Assembly: GCA_012798745.1 (NCBI GenBank)
Contig: JAAZMQ010000261.1
Span: forward strand, 1-27,123
Source: Bacteroidales bacterium
Lineage (GTDB): Bacteria > Bacteroidota > Bacteroidia > Bacteroidales > Dysgonomonadaceae
DNA: 27,123 bases
Direction: 5' to 3'
Each line of letters starts with the position of its first letter. Position 1 is the first letter of the stretch. Below are positions 15,317 to 22,563 of the stretch, piece after piece. The translations under genes and the position numbers were made by a program. The notes below the pieces were generated by a model that did no database searches, was not told the DNA's origin, and was given only the letters and a program-made list of their open reading frames with translations.

Positions 15317-16066
15317 ATGTCGCTATTAGAGAAAATAGATAAATCATCCGTCCCGACTCACATTGCCATCATTATGGATGGAAACGGAAGATGGGCAAAA
15401 GCTCACGGATTGGAACGCGCAGAAGGACATAAAGAGGGAGTTGTTTCCGTCAGAAAAGTGGTAGAAGCAGCAGTAAAAGCAAATATAAAATACCTGACTA
15501 TTTATGTTTTTTCTACCGAAAACTGGAATCGACCCGAAGAAGAAATCAATGCTCTAATGGAATTAATGTTACATGCTGTCACCAATGAAACAGCCGATCT
15601 TGTGCAAAATCAAGTAAGAGTAAAAAATATTGGAGATATAGCCCGACTTCCTATGAAGACCCAAAAAGCACTGAAAGAATGTGAAGAAAAAACTTCAAAA
15701 GGCGACAAATTAACATTGATACTGGCATTAAGTTATTCATCAAAATGGGAAATTGTTGAAGCAACAAAAAAAATAATAAAGGACGTGCAAGAGGGAAAAA
15801 TAAAAATAGAAGATATTAACGAAACACTTTTCTCCAATTATTTGGCCACCAAAGGTATTCCCGATCCTGATTTAGTAATCAGAACCGGAGGCGAACAACG
15901 CATGAGTAATTTTTTGCTCTGGCAATCTGCTTACACAGAATTCTATTTTACTGACGCTTTCTGGCCCGCTTTTCGAGAAGAAGATCTCTATGCCGCTATC
16001 ATTGATTATCAACGACGTGAACGTCGGTTTGGCAAAATAAGCGAACAGATTAAATCGGAAAAATAA
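15317..16066 (+). CDS. uppS: Isoprenyl transferase (undecaprenyl diphosphate synthase)
   Basis: A 249-aa cis-prenyltransferase that extends farnesyl diphosphate with isopentenyl diphosphate to give the C55 lipid carrier for peptidoglycan and other surface polymers. Seen: HIAIIMDGNGRWA (15-27) with the catalytic Asp21, GHKEG for diphosphate binding, YVFSTENWNRP, and the C-terminal RTGGEQRMSNFLLWQ and FTDAFWPAF motifs. Length is normal for the family. It is cytoplasmic and membrane-associated. It precedes bamA by 65 nt and is probably in the same transcript, linking lipid-carrier supply with outer-membrane protein assembly. Confidence 0.97.
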   Translation: MSLLEKIDKSSVPTHIAIIMDGNGRWAKAHGLERAEGHKEGVVSVRKVVEAAVKANIKYLTIYVFSTENWNRPEEEINALMELMLHAVTNETADLVQNQVRVKNIGDIARLPMKTQKALKECEEKTSKGDKLTLILALSYSSKWEIVEATKKIIKDVQEGKIKIEDINETLFSNYLATKGIPDPDLVIRTGGEQRMSNFLLWQSAYTEFYFTDAFWPAFREEDLYAAIIDYQRRERRFGKISEQIKSEK

Positions 16067-16131
16067 ATTTCCCAAACAAGAAACAACAATTTAAATCATT
16101 AAACGAGAAGAGAAAAAGGTAAAAAACAATA

Positions 16132-18855
16132 ATGTTGAAGAAGATATTTTATTTCGCAATTATTCTCATAGCCTTTTTTAGGGTCACATCTTTAGCTCAA
16201 ACATCACTCCCTATGTCGAATAAGCAAGCCTCAGCTAATGATACTATCCCTAATGACACAACCCTATCTGCCCCACTAGTTATGTTTTCATCGCCAGAAA
16301 CTGATGTCGACACTATCCCTGTGATCAATTATACAGCTACACCAAAAGAATATATCATTGCCGACATTAAAGTCACCGGTATCGAAAATACGATGTACGA
16401 AGACCAAAGTTTTGTACTAATCGGATTTTCCGGATTAGCGAAAGGGGATCGAATACAGGTACCCGGTGAAGAAATAACCCAGGCTGTAGAAAGATTTTGG
16501 AAACAAGGCCTTTTTTCGGATGTTAAAATTCTTGCTAATAAAATTAAAGGAGACAGCATCTGGTTGGAAATAAGATTAACCGACCGACCAAGAATTTCAG
16601 ATATACGTTACATAGGAATGAAAAAAGGTGAACAAGAAGACATTGAAAAAAAATTGGGAATGGTTAGAGGAAACCAAATTACACCCAACCAGATTAACAG
16701 TGCTAAAGCTATCATAAAAAAGTATTTTGAGGAAAAAGGATTTGGTGATGCAGAAGTAACAATCATAGAAAGATCCGACGAATCAAATAAGAATCAGGTT
16801 ATTCTGGAAATAATGGTAGATAAAAAAGAGAAATTGGGTGTTCACCAAATAAAAATCGAAGGAAATAAAGCCGTTTCTGATAAAAAACTCAAAGGAGCGA
16901 TGAAAAAAACCAACGAAAAGAAACTGGCTAACCTATTCAAAACAAAAAAATTTGTAAAAGAAAACTACGAAGCGGACAAAAAAAATCTCATTGCAAAATA
17001 TCACGAATTAGGTTATCGTGATGCAGAAATCGTTTGGGACACTGTATATAAATACAATGAAAAATCGGTAAATATCGAAATCAAAGTTGAAGAAGGCCCA
17101 TTATATCATATTCGCTCTATTAATTGGGTGGGAAATACGGTTTATAACTCATACGATCTGAGCCGAATTTTGAATATGCAACAGGGAGATGTTTATAATC
17201 AAAAAAAACTGCAAGAGCGTTTGTTAATAGATGAAGATGCGGTAATTACACTATATAAAAATAACGGTTACCTTTTTTCCAATATCGATCCCATCGAAAT
17301 AAATATAGAAAACGACTCCGTAGATTTGGAACTTCGCGTTACCGAAGGTCCAAAAGCAACCATAAAACGTATAATTATCCAAGGAAACGATCGTGTATAT
17401 GAAGATGTTATCCGCAGAGAACTCCGAACAAAACCCGGAGCGGTTTACAGTCAGGACGATCTGATACGTTCTATTCGAGAATTGGCACAAACCGGTCATT
17501 TCGATCCCGAGAACCTTCAACCTGATATTAAACCCAATTTTGATGACGGAACAGTGGATATAACTTATCCATTAACATCAAAAGGAAACGACCAAATTGA
17601 ATTTTCTGCCGGTTGGGGAGTTACCGGATTAGTGGGAAAATTAAGTCTCAGACTAAATAATTTCTCGTTAAAAAACCTATTAAATCCTAGTTCGTATAAG
17701 GGGATCATTCCTCAAGGAGAAGGTCAAACACTAATTTTAAGTGCTCAGACCAACGGAAAATATTACCAATCTTATCAGTTTTCATTTATTGAACCGTGGT
17801 TTGGGGGAAGCCGACCCAATAACTTCTCTGTGAGTATGTATTATTCACGATATACGGGGTTAAATACCAATTATTATTCCCAAACTTCCTACTATGACAT
17901 GTATAATCCCTATTATTATGGATATGGGTATGGATATGGCGGTTACGGATACGGTGGTTACGATTATCAGGATATAGCAGAATATGCCTACGATCCAAAT
18001 CAGCTTTTCACAATAATAGGTGTTTCGGTAGGACACGGAAAACGTTTGGAGTGGCCCGACGATTATTTTTATATCCAGGGAGAATTAGGTTATCAATGTT
18101 ACAAACTAAAAAACTGGACATGGAACTATTTCCCTTTTCAAACCGGTACAAGCAATAGTATAACGTTGAACTTAACATTGGCTAGAAATTCAATAGATAA
18201 CCCCATTTATACTCGAACAGGTTCTCAATTTTCGTTAAACGTAACTGCAACGCCTCCCTTTTCCTTATGGGATGGAAAAGATTATGCAAATATAGCTTTC
18301 AATGATCCCAAAAAGTATAAATGGAACGAATATCACAAATGGAAACTGAGAATGCGCACCTTTACCCCGCTCACCTCTCTTTCCGTAAAACGCACGCCGG
18401 TTATTGCAACACGAGCCGAATTCGGCGTTCTGGGCTATTATGACAAAAATAAACCGACTCCTTTTGAAACATTCGATGTGGGAGGCGATGGTATGACCGG
18501 TTATTCAAGTTCATTTGCTACGGAAAATATTGCGTTGCGAGGTTATGAGAACAACTCGATCGCCACTCAGGCAAGGGCTTATACACGATTCGGACTTGAA
18601 TTTCGCTATCCATTTATTCTGGAACCAAATTCAACCATCTATGGCATTGCCTTTCTTGAGGCAGGGAATGCTTGGCGAGATTTGAACAATTTTAATCCAT
18701 TTGATTTGAAACGATCTGCAGGTGTTGGGGCCCGCATCTTCCTACCAATGATCGGACTAATGGGTATTGACTGGGCATATGGTTTCGACCCCATTAACGG
18801 AAGCAGAAATTATGGCGGCAGCCAATTCCATTTTATAATTGGACAAGAATTTTAA
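16132..18855 (+). CDS. bamA: Outer membrane protein assembly factor BamA (Omp85 family)
   Basis: A 907-aa outer-membrane insertase. It has a signal peptide (about 1-23, ending SLAQ), a short Thr/Asp-rich linker, then POTRA repeats from about 65 to 480 (recognisable as ITPNQINSAKAIIKKYFEEKGFGD, KLGVHQIKIEGNKAVSD, GPLYHIRSINWVGN and GPKATIKRIIIQGNDRV starts, shown here by their key residues). The C-terminal beta barrel contains the Omp85 LRGY motif (802-805) and ends in phenylalanine (GQEF), the usual barrel-recognition end. A Tyr/Gly-rich insert at 581-612 lies in the barrel, probably an extracellular loop. uppS lies upstream and two OmpH chaperones downstream, consistent with an envelope-assembly operon. 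Confidence 0.97.
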   Translation: MLKKIFYFAIILIAFFRVTSLAQTSLPMSNKQASANDTIPNDTTLSAPLVMFSSPETDVDTIPVINYTATPKEYIIADIKVTGIENTMYEDQSFVLIGFSGLAKGDRIQVPGEEITQAVERFWKQGLFSDVKILANKIKGDSIWLEIRLTDRPRISDIRYIGMKKGEQEDIEKKLGMVRGNQITPNQINSAKAIIKKYFEEKGFGDAEVTIIERSDESNKNQVILEIMVDKKEKLGVHQIKIEGNKAVSDKKLKGAMKKTNEKKLANLFKTKKFVKENYEADKKNLIAKYHELGYRDAEIVWDTVYKYNEKSVNIEIKVEEGPLYHIRSINWVGNTVYNSYDLSRILNMQQGDVYNQKKLQERLLIDEDAVITLYKNNGYLFSNIDPIEINIENDSVDLELRVTEGPKATIKRIIIQGNDRVYEDVIRRELRTKPGAVYSQDDLIRSIRELAQTGHFDPENLQPDIKPNFDDGTVDITYPLTSKGNDQIEFSAGWGVTGLVGKLSLRLNNFSLKNLLNPSSYKGIIPQGEGQTLILSAQTNGKYYQSYQFSFIEPWFGGSRPNNFSVSMYYSRYTGLNTNYYSQTSYYDMYNPYYYGYGYGYGGYGYGGYDYQDIAEYAYDPNQLFTIIGVSVGHGKRLEWPDDYFYIQGELGYQCYKLKNWTWNYFPFQTGTSNSITLNLTLARNSIDNPIYTRTGSQFSLNVTATPPFSLWDGKDYANIAFNDPKKYKWNEYHKWKLRMRTFTPLTSLSVKRTPVIATRAEFGVLGYYDKNKPTPFETFDVGGDGMTGYSSSFATENIALRGYENNSIATQARAYTRFGLEFRYPFILEPNSTIYGIAFLEAGNAWRDLNNFNPFDLKRSAGVGARIFLPMIGLMGIDWAYGFDPINGSRNYGGSQFHFIIGQEF
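17911..17967 (+). repeat. Tyr/Gly-rich low-complexity tract in bamA
   Basis: In-frame TAT-GGA/TAC-GGT codon repetition encoding residues 594-612 of BamA as alternating Tyr and Gly. The third bases vary between units, so the pattern is maintained at protein level and not merely a recent DNA slippage array. Confidence 0.8.
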
Positions 18856-18926
18856 AAATTTCTAAAAACAAAAAGAGAAAAATTAAACAAATCAGCAAAC
18901 CATATAACCATAACGACAAACGAAAT

Positions 18927-19436
18927 ATGAAAAAAAATTTATTATTAATCGGAATATTCTTTGCATTGACTATGAATAGTTATGCACAAAAATACGCCTT
19001 AATAGATATGGAATACATTCTCAAAAAAATTCCCGCATATGAGAGCATAAATAAAGAGCTGGAAATTGTATCTCAACAATGGCAAAACGAAATTGACAGT
19101 CTTGTAAAGGATGTAGGGGAAATGTATAAAAAATATCAGGCTGATATTGATACACTTAAAGGCAGTGAAAAAATAAAACGTGAAAATGAAATTGTGGCTA
19201 AGGAAAAAGAAATTCAAAAGTTGCGCGATAAATATTTTGGTCCTCAAGGAGAATTATTCAAACGTCGTGAGGCATACATGAAACCAATCCAAGACGATAT
19301 TTATAATGCAATAAAAGATATCTCTTTTTCAGCCGGATACAAAACAGTAATTGACAGGGCTTCCGCAACATCCATAATTTTTGCATCGCCTGATATTGAC
19401 ATTAGTGATCAAGTCCTAGCAAAATTAGGATATTAA
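18927..19436 (+). CDS. ompH: OmpH/Skp-family periplasmic chaperone (first copy)
   Basis: A 169-aa protein with a signal peptide (MKKNLLLIGIFFALTMNSYA) followed by the OmpH pattern: a first strand YALIDMEYILKKIP, a long charged coiled coil (about 38-110; EIVAKEKEIQKLRDKYFG) and a C-terminal strand pair TVIDRASATSIIFAS then the helix ISDQVLAKLGY. Skp-type trimers hold unfolded outer-membrane proteins in the periplasm before BamA inserts them. It starts 71 nt after bamA, and a related copy follows. The two proteins are clearly different in sequence, so the duplication is old. Confidence 0.9.
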   Translation: MKKNLLLIGIFFALTMNSYAQKYALIDMEYILKKIPAYESINKELEIVSQQWQNEIDSLVKDVGEMYKKYQADIDTLKGSEKIKRENEIVAKEKEIQKLRDKYFGPQGELFKRREAYMKPIQDDIYNAIKDISFSAGYKTVIDRASATSIIFASPDIDISDQVLAKLGY

Positions 19437-19448
19437 AAATAAATAATT

Positions 19449-19456
19449 TATCTTTG
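19449..19456 (+). promoter_or_regulatory. Candidate -7 box before the second OmpH gene
   Basis: TATCTTTG matches TAnnTTTG and is 25 nt upstream of the ATG at 19482, giving a short leader. It may be an internal promoter letting the second chaperone be made independently of bamA. No clear -33 element was seen. Confidence 0.4.
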
Positions 19457-19481
19457 TTTGCTATTTTTGAAATTATAAACA

Positions 19482-20015
19482 ATGAAGAAATTTATGATAC
19501 CAAAAAAATTACTTATCTTACTTTTTGCGATAGCTCCTCTAAGTATGAGTATTGCAGCACAGGAACTTAAAATAGCGTATATCAATTCTCAAGAAATTTT
19601 TAACGCTATGCCTGAGATCCCCGATATCGAAAAACAGTTAAGCGATAAACAGGAAGAAATCAAGAAAAATGCTTCTGCTTTAGAAACGGAATATAATGCT
19701 AAGCTGGAAGAATTTAGTAAAGTGGGTACCAGCATCAGCGATGCGGTAAAACAGGATCAACAAAGACAATTGGAGCAGATTAGCGAAAGGTATCAGCTGT
19801 ATATACAAAACAGCCAAAAAGAAGCTCAAGACCTATACCAAAAATTAATTACTCCGATCAATCAAAAAATCCAAAATGCAATTAAAGCAGTAGGTGACGA
19901 GAATGGATTTACTTATATTTTAGATGTTGCGACTCCTTCTTCACCTATCGTTTATGTGAGCGATTCCGCCATAGATGTAACGCAAATGGTTAAAACAAAA
20001 TTAGGGATTAAATAG
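19482..20015 (+). CDS. ompH: OmpH/Skp-family periplasmic chaperone (second copy)
   Basis: A 177-aa protein with a signal peptide (to about residue 26, IAAQ), the first strand LKIAYINSQEIFNAMPE, a coiled coil rich in Lys/Glu/Gln (about 45-125) and the closing strands FTYILDVATPSSPIVYVS before the helix VTQMVKTKLGI. Closer to textbook Skp/OmpH than the first copy. It is the last gene of the plus-strand envelope cluster, and the inverted repeat at 20035 follows 20 nt after the stop. Confidence 0.93.
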   Translation: MKKFMIPKKLLILLFAIAPLSMSIAAQELKIAYINSQEIFNAMPEIPDIEKQLSDKQEEIKKNASALETEYNAKLEEFSKVGTSISDAVKQDQQRQLEQISERYQLYIQNSQKEAQDLYQKLITPINQKIQNAIKAVGDENGFTYILDVATPSSPIVYVSDSAIDVTQMVKTKLGIK

Positions 20016-20034
20016 GGCGATATTATTATGTTGT

Positions 20035-20079
20035 GTATAAAATTAAAGAGGGTGATAATCACCCTCTTTAATTTTATAC
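20035..20079. terminator. 45-bp near-perfect inverted repeat, bidirectional terminator
   Basis: Two 22-nt arms are exact reverse complements around a single base. In RNA this is a stem of about 19-20 bp with a small loop, GC-rich near the loop (GAGGGTGA/TCACCCTC) and A/T-rich at the base, so each strand ends in a U-rich run. It sits between convergent ompH and the Usp gene. Confidence 0.92.
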
Positions 20080-20096
20080 CTGCCTTTCTATGAAAA

Positions 20097-21254
20097 CTAT
20101 TTCAATACCAACAATGGAGTCTGTGAATGGAAAAGCATGCGTCTCGCCAGACCAGGATTGAACATACGAGCAAAAATATTTCGCCTAGAACTTGACATGG
20201 CAAGCATATCTATGTCATTTTCTCTCACAAATCTATCAATAACTACTTCTAACGGCTCATCTACTTTATCTATCAATTTATAATCAGTTTCGAGTGAGGG
20301 ATATTTTTTTTCCAGAAAATTACGAATTCCCGCCAATTTAATCTCGTTCCACATATCTTCTTTTTTATTTACATGCACAAGATAAACCTTTATGGGATAT
20401 TTACCTATAAATTTCATCATACGATCGAAAGCAATAAACTCCCTTTCTCTGAAATTGGTTAAAAACCCCAATTTTTTCATTTCACTCAGATATTTTGGGG
20501 GAGCCTGATCAGGAATAGCAAAAACAGGAGTTTTACACCCATCTATTACTTCTGCCGTTACACTACCAATAAGATCAATGTCTTTTTGACTAGCGCCTCT
20601 CGTTCCCATCACGATAGCCATCGGATGCATTTTTTTTGAATAATTGATAATCTCTTCCTCCGGTAACCCTTCTTGCAAAATATAAGTAAAAGTAATTTTT
20701 GGAAGTTCTCCGGCTGCAATTTTCTCATTCAATATATCAACCCATTTTTTCATCTCTTTTTCCATCCTCTCTCGAACATCTAAATAAAGTTCTTCATCAG
20801 GAGGAAGAACAGCATATGATTCACCAAAAGGCATGGATACAGGATAATAGGGAGAGAAAAAAACATGCATAAGTTTTATCTCGCAATCAAGATCCTTAGC
20901 CAACCGAAAAGCAAATTCGCATGCTTTCATCGATGAATTGGAAAAATCTGTAGGAACAAGAATTTCGTTCTTTATTTCTTTATCTTTATTCTTAGCTTTT
21001 TCTTCATCGATTTTTTCGACATAAGAAAGATCGGTATTTTCTATTATAGACAAAGCTTCAGGTAAATCACTTTCCCTAATTCTTACACGAAAGCTTCCTG
21101 CGGGATTAGGCTGAATAATATCTACACTTGTGATTACAGCAGGAATTCCATTAGCTTCAAGGATGGATTTAAGGATTTGTGCTTTTTCATACGTATGAAT
21201 GGCCACTGTTACCAATTCATCCTTTTGATTTAATTCTTTTTCTTTGTTTTTCAT
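20097..21254 (-). CDS. DUF2007-universal stress protein fusion (tandem UspA domains)
   Basis: A 385-aa cytoplasmic protein. The ATG at 21254 is preferred to a GTG at 21284. Residues about 14-72 match the DUF2007 (PF09413) pattern: a strand, IHTYEKAQILKSILEANGIPA, and a final strand and helix (FRVRIRESDLPEALSII). A Lys/Glu linker follows. A first UspA domain (about 96-248) begins EILVPTDFS and ends with the ATP-binding G-2x-G-9x-G-S set complete (Gly217, Gly220, Gly230, Ser231). A second UspA domain (to the end) is degenerate: the loop reads MSSSRRNIFARMFNPGLA and lacks the glycines. Stress or energy-status sensing is likely, with nucleotide binding in domain one only. Preceded by a small DNA-binding protein gene on the same strand. 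Confidence 0.85.
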   Translation of the reverse strand: MKNKEKELNQKDELVTVAIHTYEKAQILKSILEANGIPAVITSVDIIQPNPAGSFRVRIRESDLPEALSIIENTDLSYVEKIDEEKAKNKDKEIKNEILVPTDFSNSSMKACEFAFRLAKDLDCEIKLMHVFFSPYYPVSMPFGESYAVLPPDEELYLDVRERMEKEMKKWVDILNEKIAAGELPKITFTYILQEGLPEEEIINYSKKMHPMAIVMGTRGASQKDIDLIGSVTAEVIDGCKTPVFAIPDQAPPKYLSEMKKLGFLTNFREREFIAFDRMMKFIGKYPIKVYLVHVNKKEDMWNEIKLAGIRNFLEKKYPSLETDYKLIDKVDEPLEVVIDRFVRENDIDMLAMSSSRRNIFARMFNPGLARRMLFHSQTPLLVLK

Positions 21255-21288
21255 TTTATTCGTTTTTGGCAGAAAAATATTCACTTTC

Positions 21289-21306
21289 TCTTCTATTGAT
21301 AGAAGA
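21289..21306. promoter_or_regulatory. 8-2-8 inverted repeat upstream of the Usp fusion gene
   Basis: TCTTCTAT and its exact reverse complement ATAGAAGA separated by TG, in the 80-nt gap between the small DNA-binding protein gene and the Usp gene, centred about 43 nt before the Usp ATG. It could be an operator or a weak hairpin. It has no T-run, so an intrinsic terminator is less likely. Confidence 0.35.
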
Positions 21307-21334
21307 TAACATTCAATCTTCTGTAACTTTTTGA

Positions 21335-21625
21335 TTAAATAATATCTTTTTCTTTCTCTTCCATCGGCTCAGGATAATCAGTTAAACCCAAAATTTCCAA
21401 TGCTTTATCAAAAATTGTAGTATCATCTAATACCACGATTCCCCCATCCGGACCCGGTTCTATATGAATCCCCACACTTTTTCCTTCTTTGTAATTATAC
21501 CCCCCAAAATAGTTCCGCACAGTTTCAATTTCAAGATTTAAATCTTGAGCTATTTTACGGATACTTCCATCGGGGAGTTTGTCTTTAAATGCCCTTAATT
21601 CGTTAAATGTGATCGTTCTTGCCAT
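21335..21625 (-). CDS. Small helix-turn-helix-like DNA-binding protein
   Basis: A 96-aa acidic protein starting MARTITFNELRAFKDKL. Residues 18-40 (DGSIRKIAQDLNLEIETVRNYFGG) read as a helix-turn-helix; the IAQDLN turn and VRNYF recognition helix are the key parts. A Gly/Pro-rich beta segment (HIEPGPDGGIVVLDD) and an acidic tail (EPMEEKEKD) follow. It resembles short proteins labelled only 'DNA-binding protein' in Bacteroidales; I cannot name a target. It lies 80 nt upstream of the DUF2007-Usp gene on the same strand and may regulate it or be co-transcribed. Confidence 0.65.
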   Translation of the reverse strand: MARTITFNELRAFKDKLPDGSIRKIAQDLNLEIETVRNYFGGYNYKEGKSVGIHIEPGPDGGIVVLDDTTIFDKALEILGLTDYPEPMEEKEKDII

Positions 21626-21792
21626 GGCTTTTAATTTTTTTATGATTAATGAATCAATTGACGATAATATTCACGCTTTAAACTTACGAAAAAAAATATA
21701 TATTGCCAATCATTCTATCAAAAATATTCCTTATAGCGAACAACTTTAAATTAAGAAGAAATGATAAAAATATTGACAATAAAATGTGCTAT

Positions 21793-22563
21793 TTATATGA
21801 TTTCAATGTAATCTTTTGGGATCCATCCGACACTGCCATTAGCAATTTCTATTTCATACCAATCTCCATCAGTTTTCCTGATTCTAACAGTAGTACCTTC
21901 GTGAAGCTGAAAAAGTTCCTTGCTATTTGGGTCGGGCGATGTCCGAATAGAAACAGCCGGAGCCATTATCACAGCACTATTGCGATGTATACGCACATTT
22001 TTCTGATTAAAAGCAAATACATTAGCCGCAATCATCAACACAAATATTACAATGCCGGTATAAAATGCTGACTTTCGCATCCACAAAATACGAACAAAAA
22101 GAAAAATGCCCATACAACCTAAAAAAAGGAAAAATAACCCGATAGCAATAATACCCCAAGTATTGGAATTAAAAAGATTTTGTATGCTATTAAACCAATC
22201 AGTAAGAAAAAAACGGTTAGATGGAACTATTTTGTCTTCAATGCGTGTGTTTGCAAAACGCAAATTATGTCGAATATCACTATCTCCGGGCGAAAGAAGC
22301 AATGCTCTATTGTAATTTAAAATAGCTTTCCCAATCTGATTATCTCGAAAATAGGCATTACCCAAGTTGTAATAGAGTTCGGGTGATTCTTCACCTTTTG
22401 CAAGATGCTCAGCGATCACTTTTTCATACAATTCTATACTTTTTTTGTAGTCACCTTTTCTGTATGCTTCGGATGCTTCATCCAAAATATCCGGCGAAGC
22501 GATGGTTAGTAAAGTAACCATCAGACTACTAATCAGCAATAAAAAGAATTTATATCGAACCAT
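21793..22563 (-). CDS. batE: BatE aerotolerance-operon TPR/SH3 membrane protein
   Basis: A 256-aa protein with a signal or anchor segment (4-22), TPR repeats (about 25-105; YYNLGNAYFRDNQIGKAILNYNRALLLSP is the clearest, shown by its A-x-x-x-Y-x-x-G pattern), two membrane segments (about 136-160 and 167-185) and a C-terminal bacterial SH3 domain (about 197-255; VSIRTSPDPNSKELF, GWIPKDYIEI). It is the last gene of the bat operon and overlaps batD by 14 nt, so translation is likely coupled. The SH3 domain probably faces the periplasm and may bind cell-wall material. The biochemical role is unknown. Confidence 0.9.
   Translation of the reverse strand: MVRYKFFLLLISSLMVTLLTIASPDILDEASEAYRKGDYKKSIELYEKVIAEHLAKGEESPELYYNLGNAYFRDNQIGKAILNYNRALLLSPGDSDIRHNLRFANTRIEDKIVPSNRFFLTDWFNSIQNLFNSNTWGIIAIGLFFLFLGCMGIFLFVRILWMRKSAFYTGIVIFVLMIAANVFAFNQKNVRIHRNSAVIMAPAVSIRTSPDPNSKELFQLHEGTTVRIRKTDGDWYEIEIANGSVGWIPKDYIEII

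Noticed and set aside
21703..22071. 122-codon plus-strand frame overlapping batE
   Set aside because: Most of it is antisense to the SH3 domain of BatE and shows no domain of its own.
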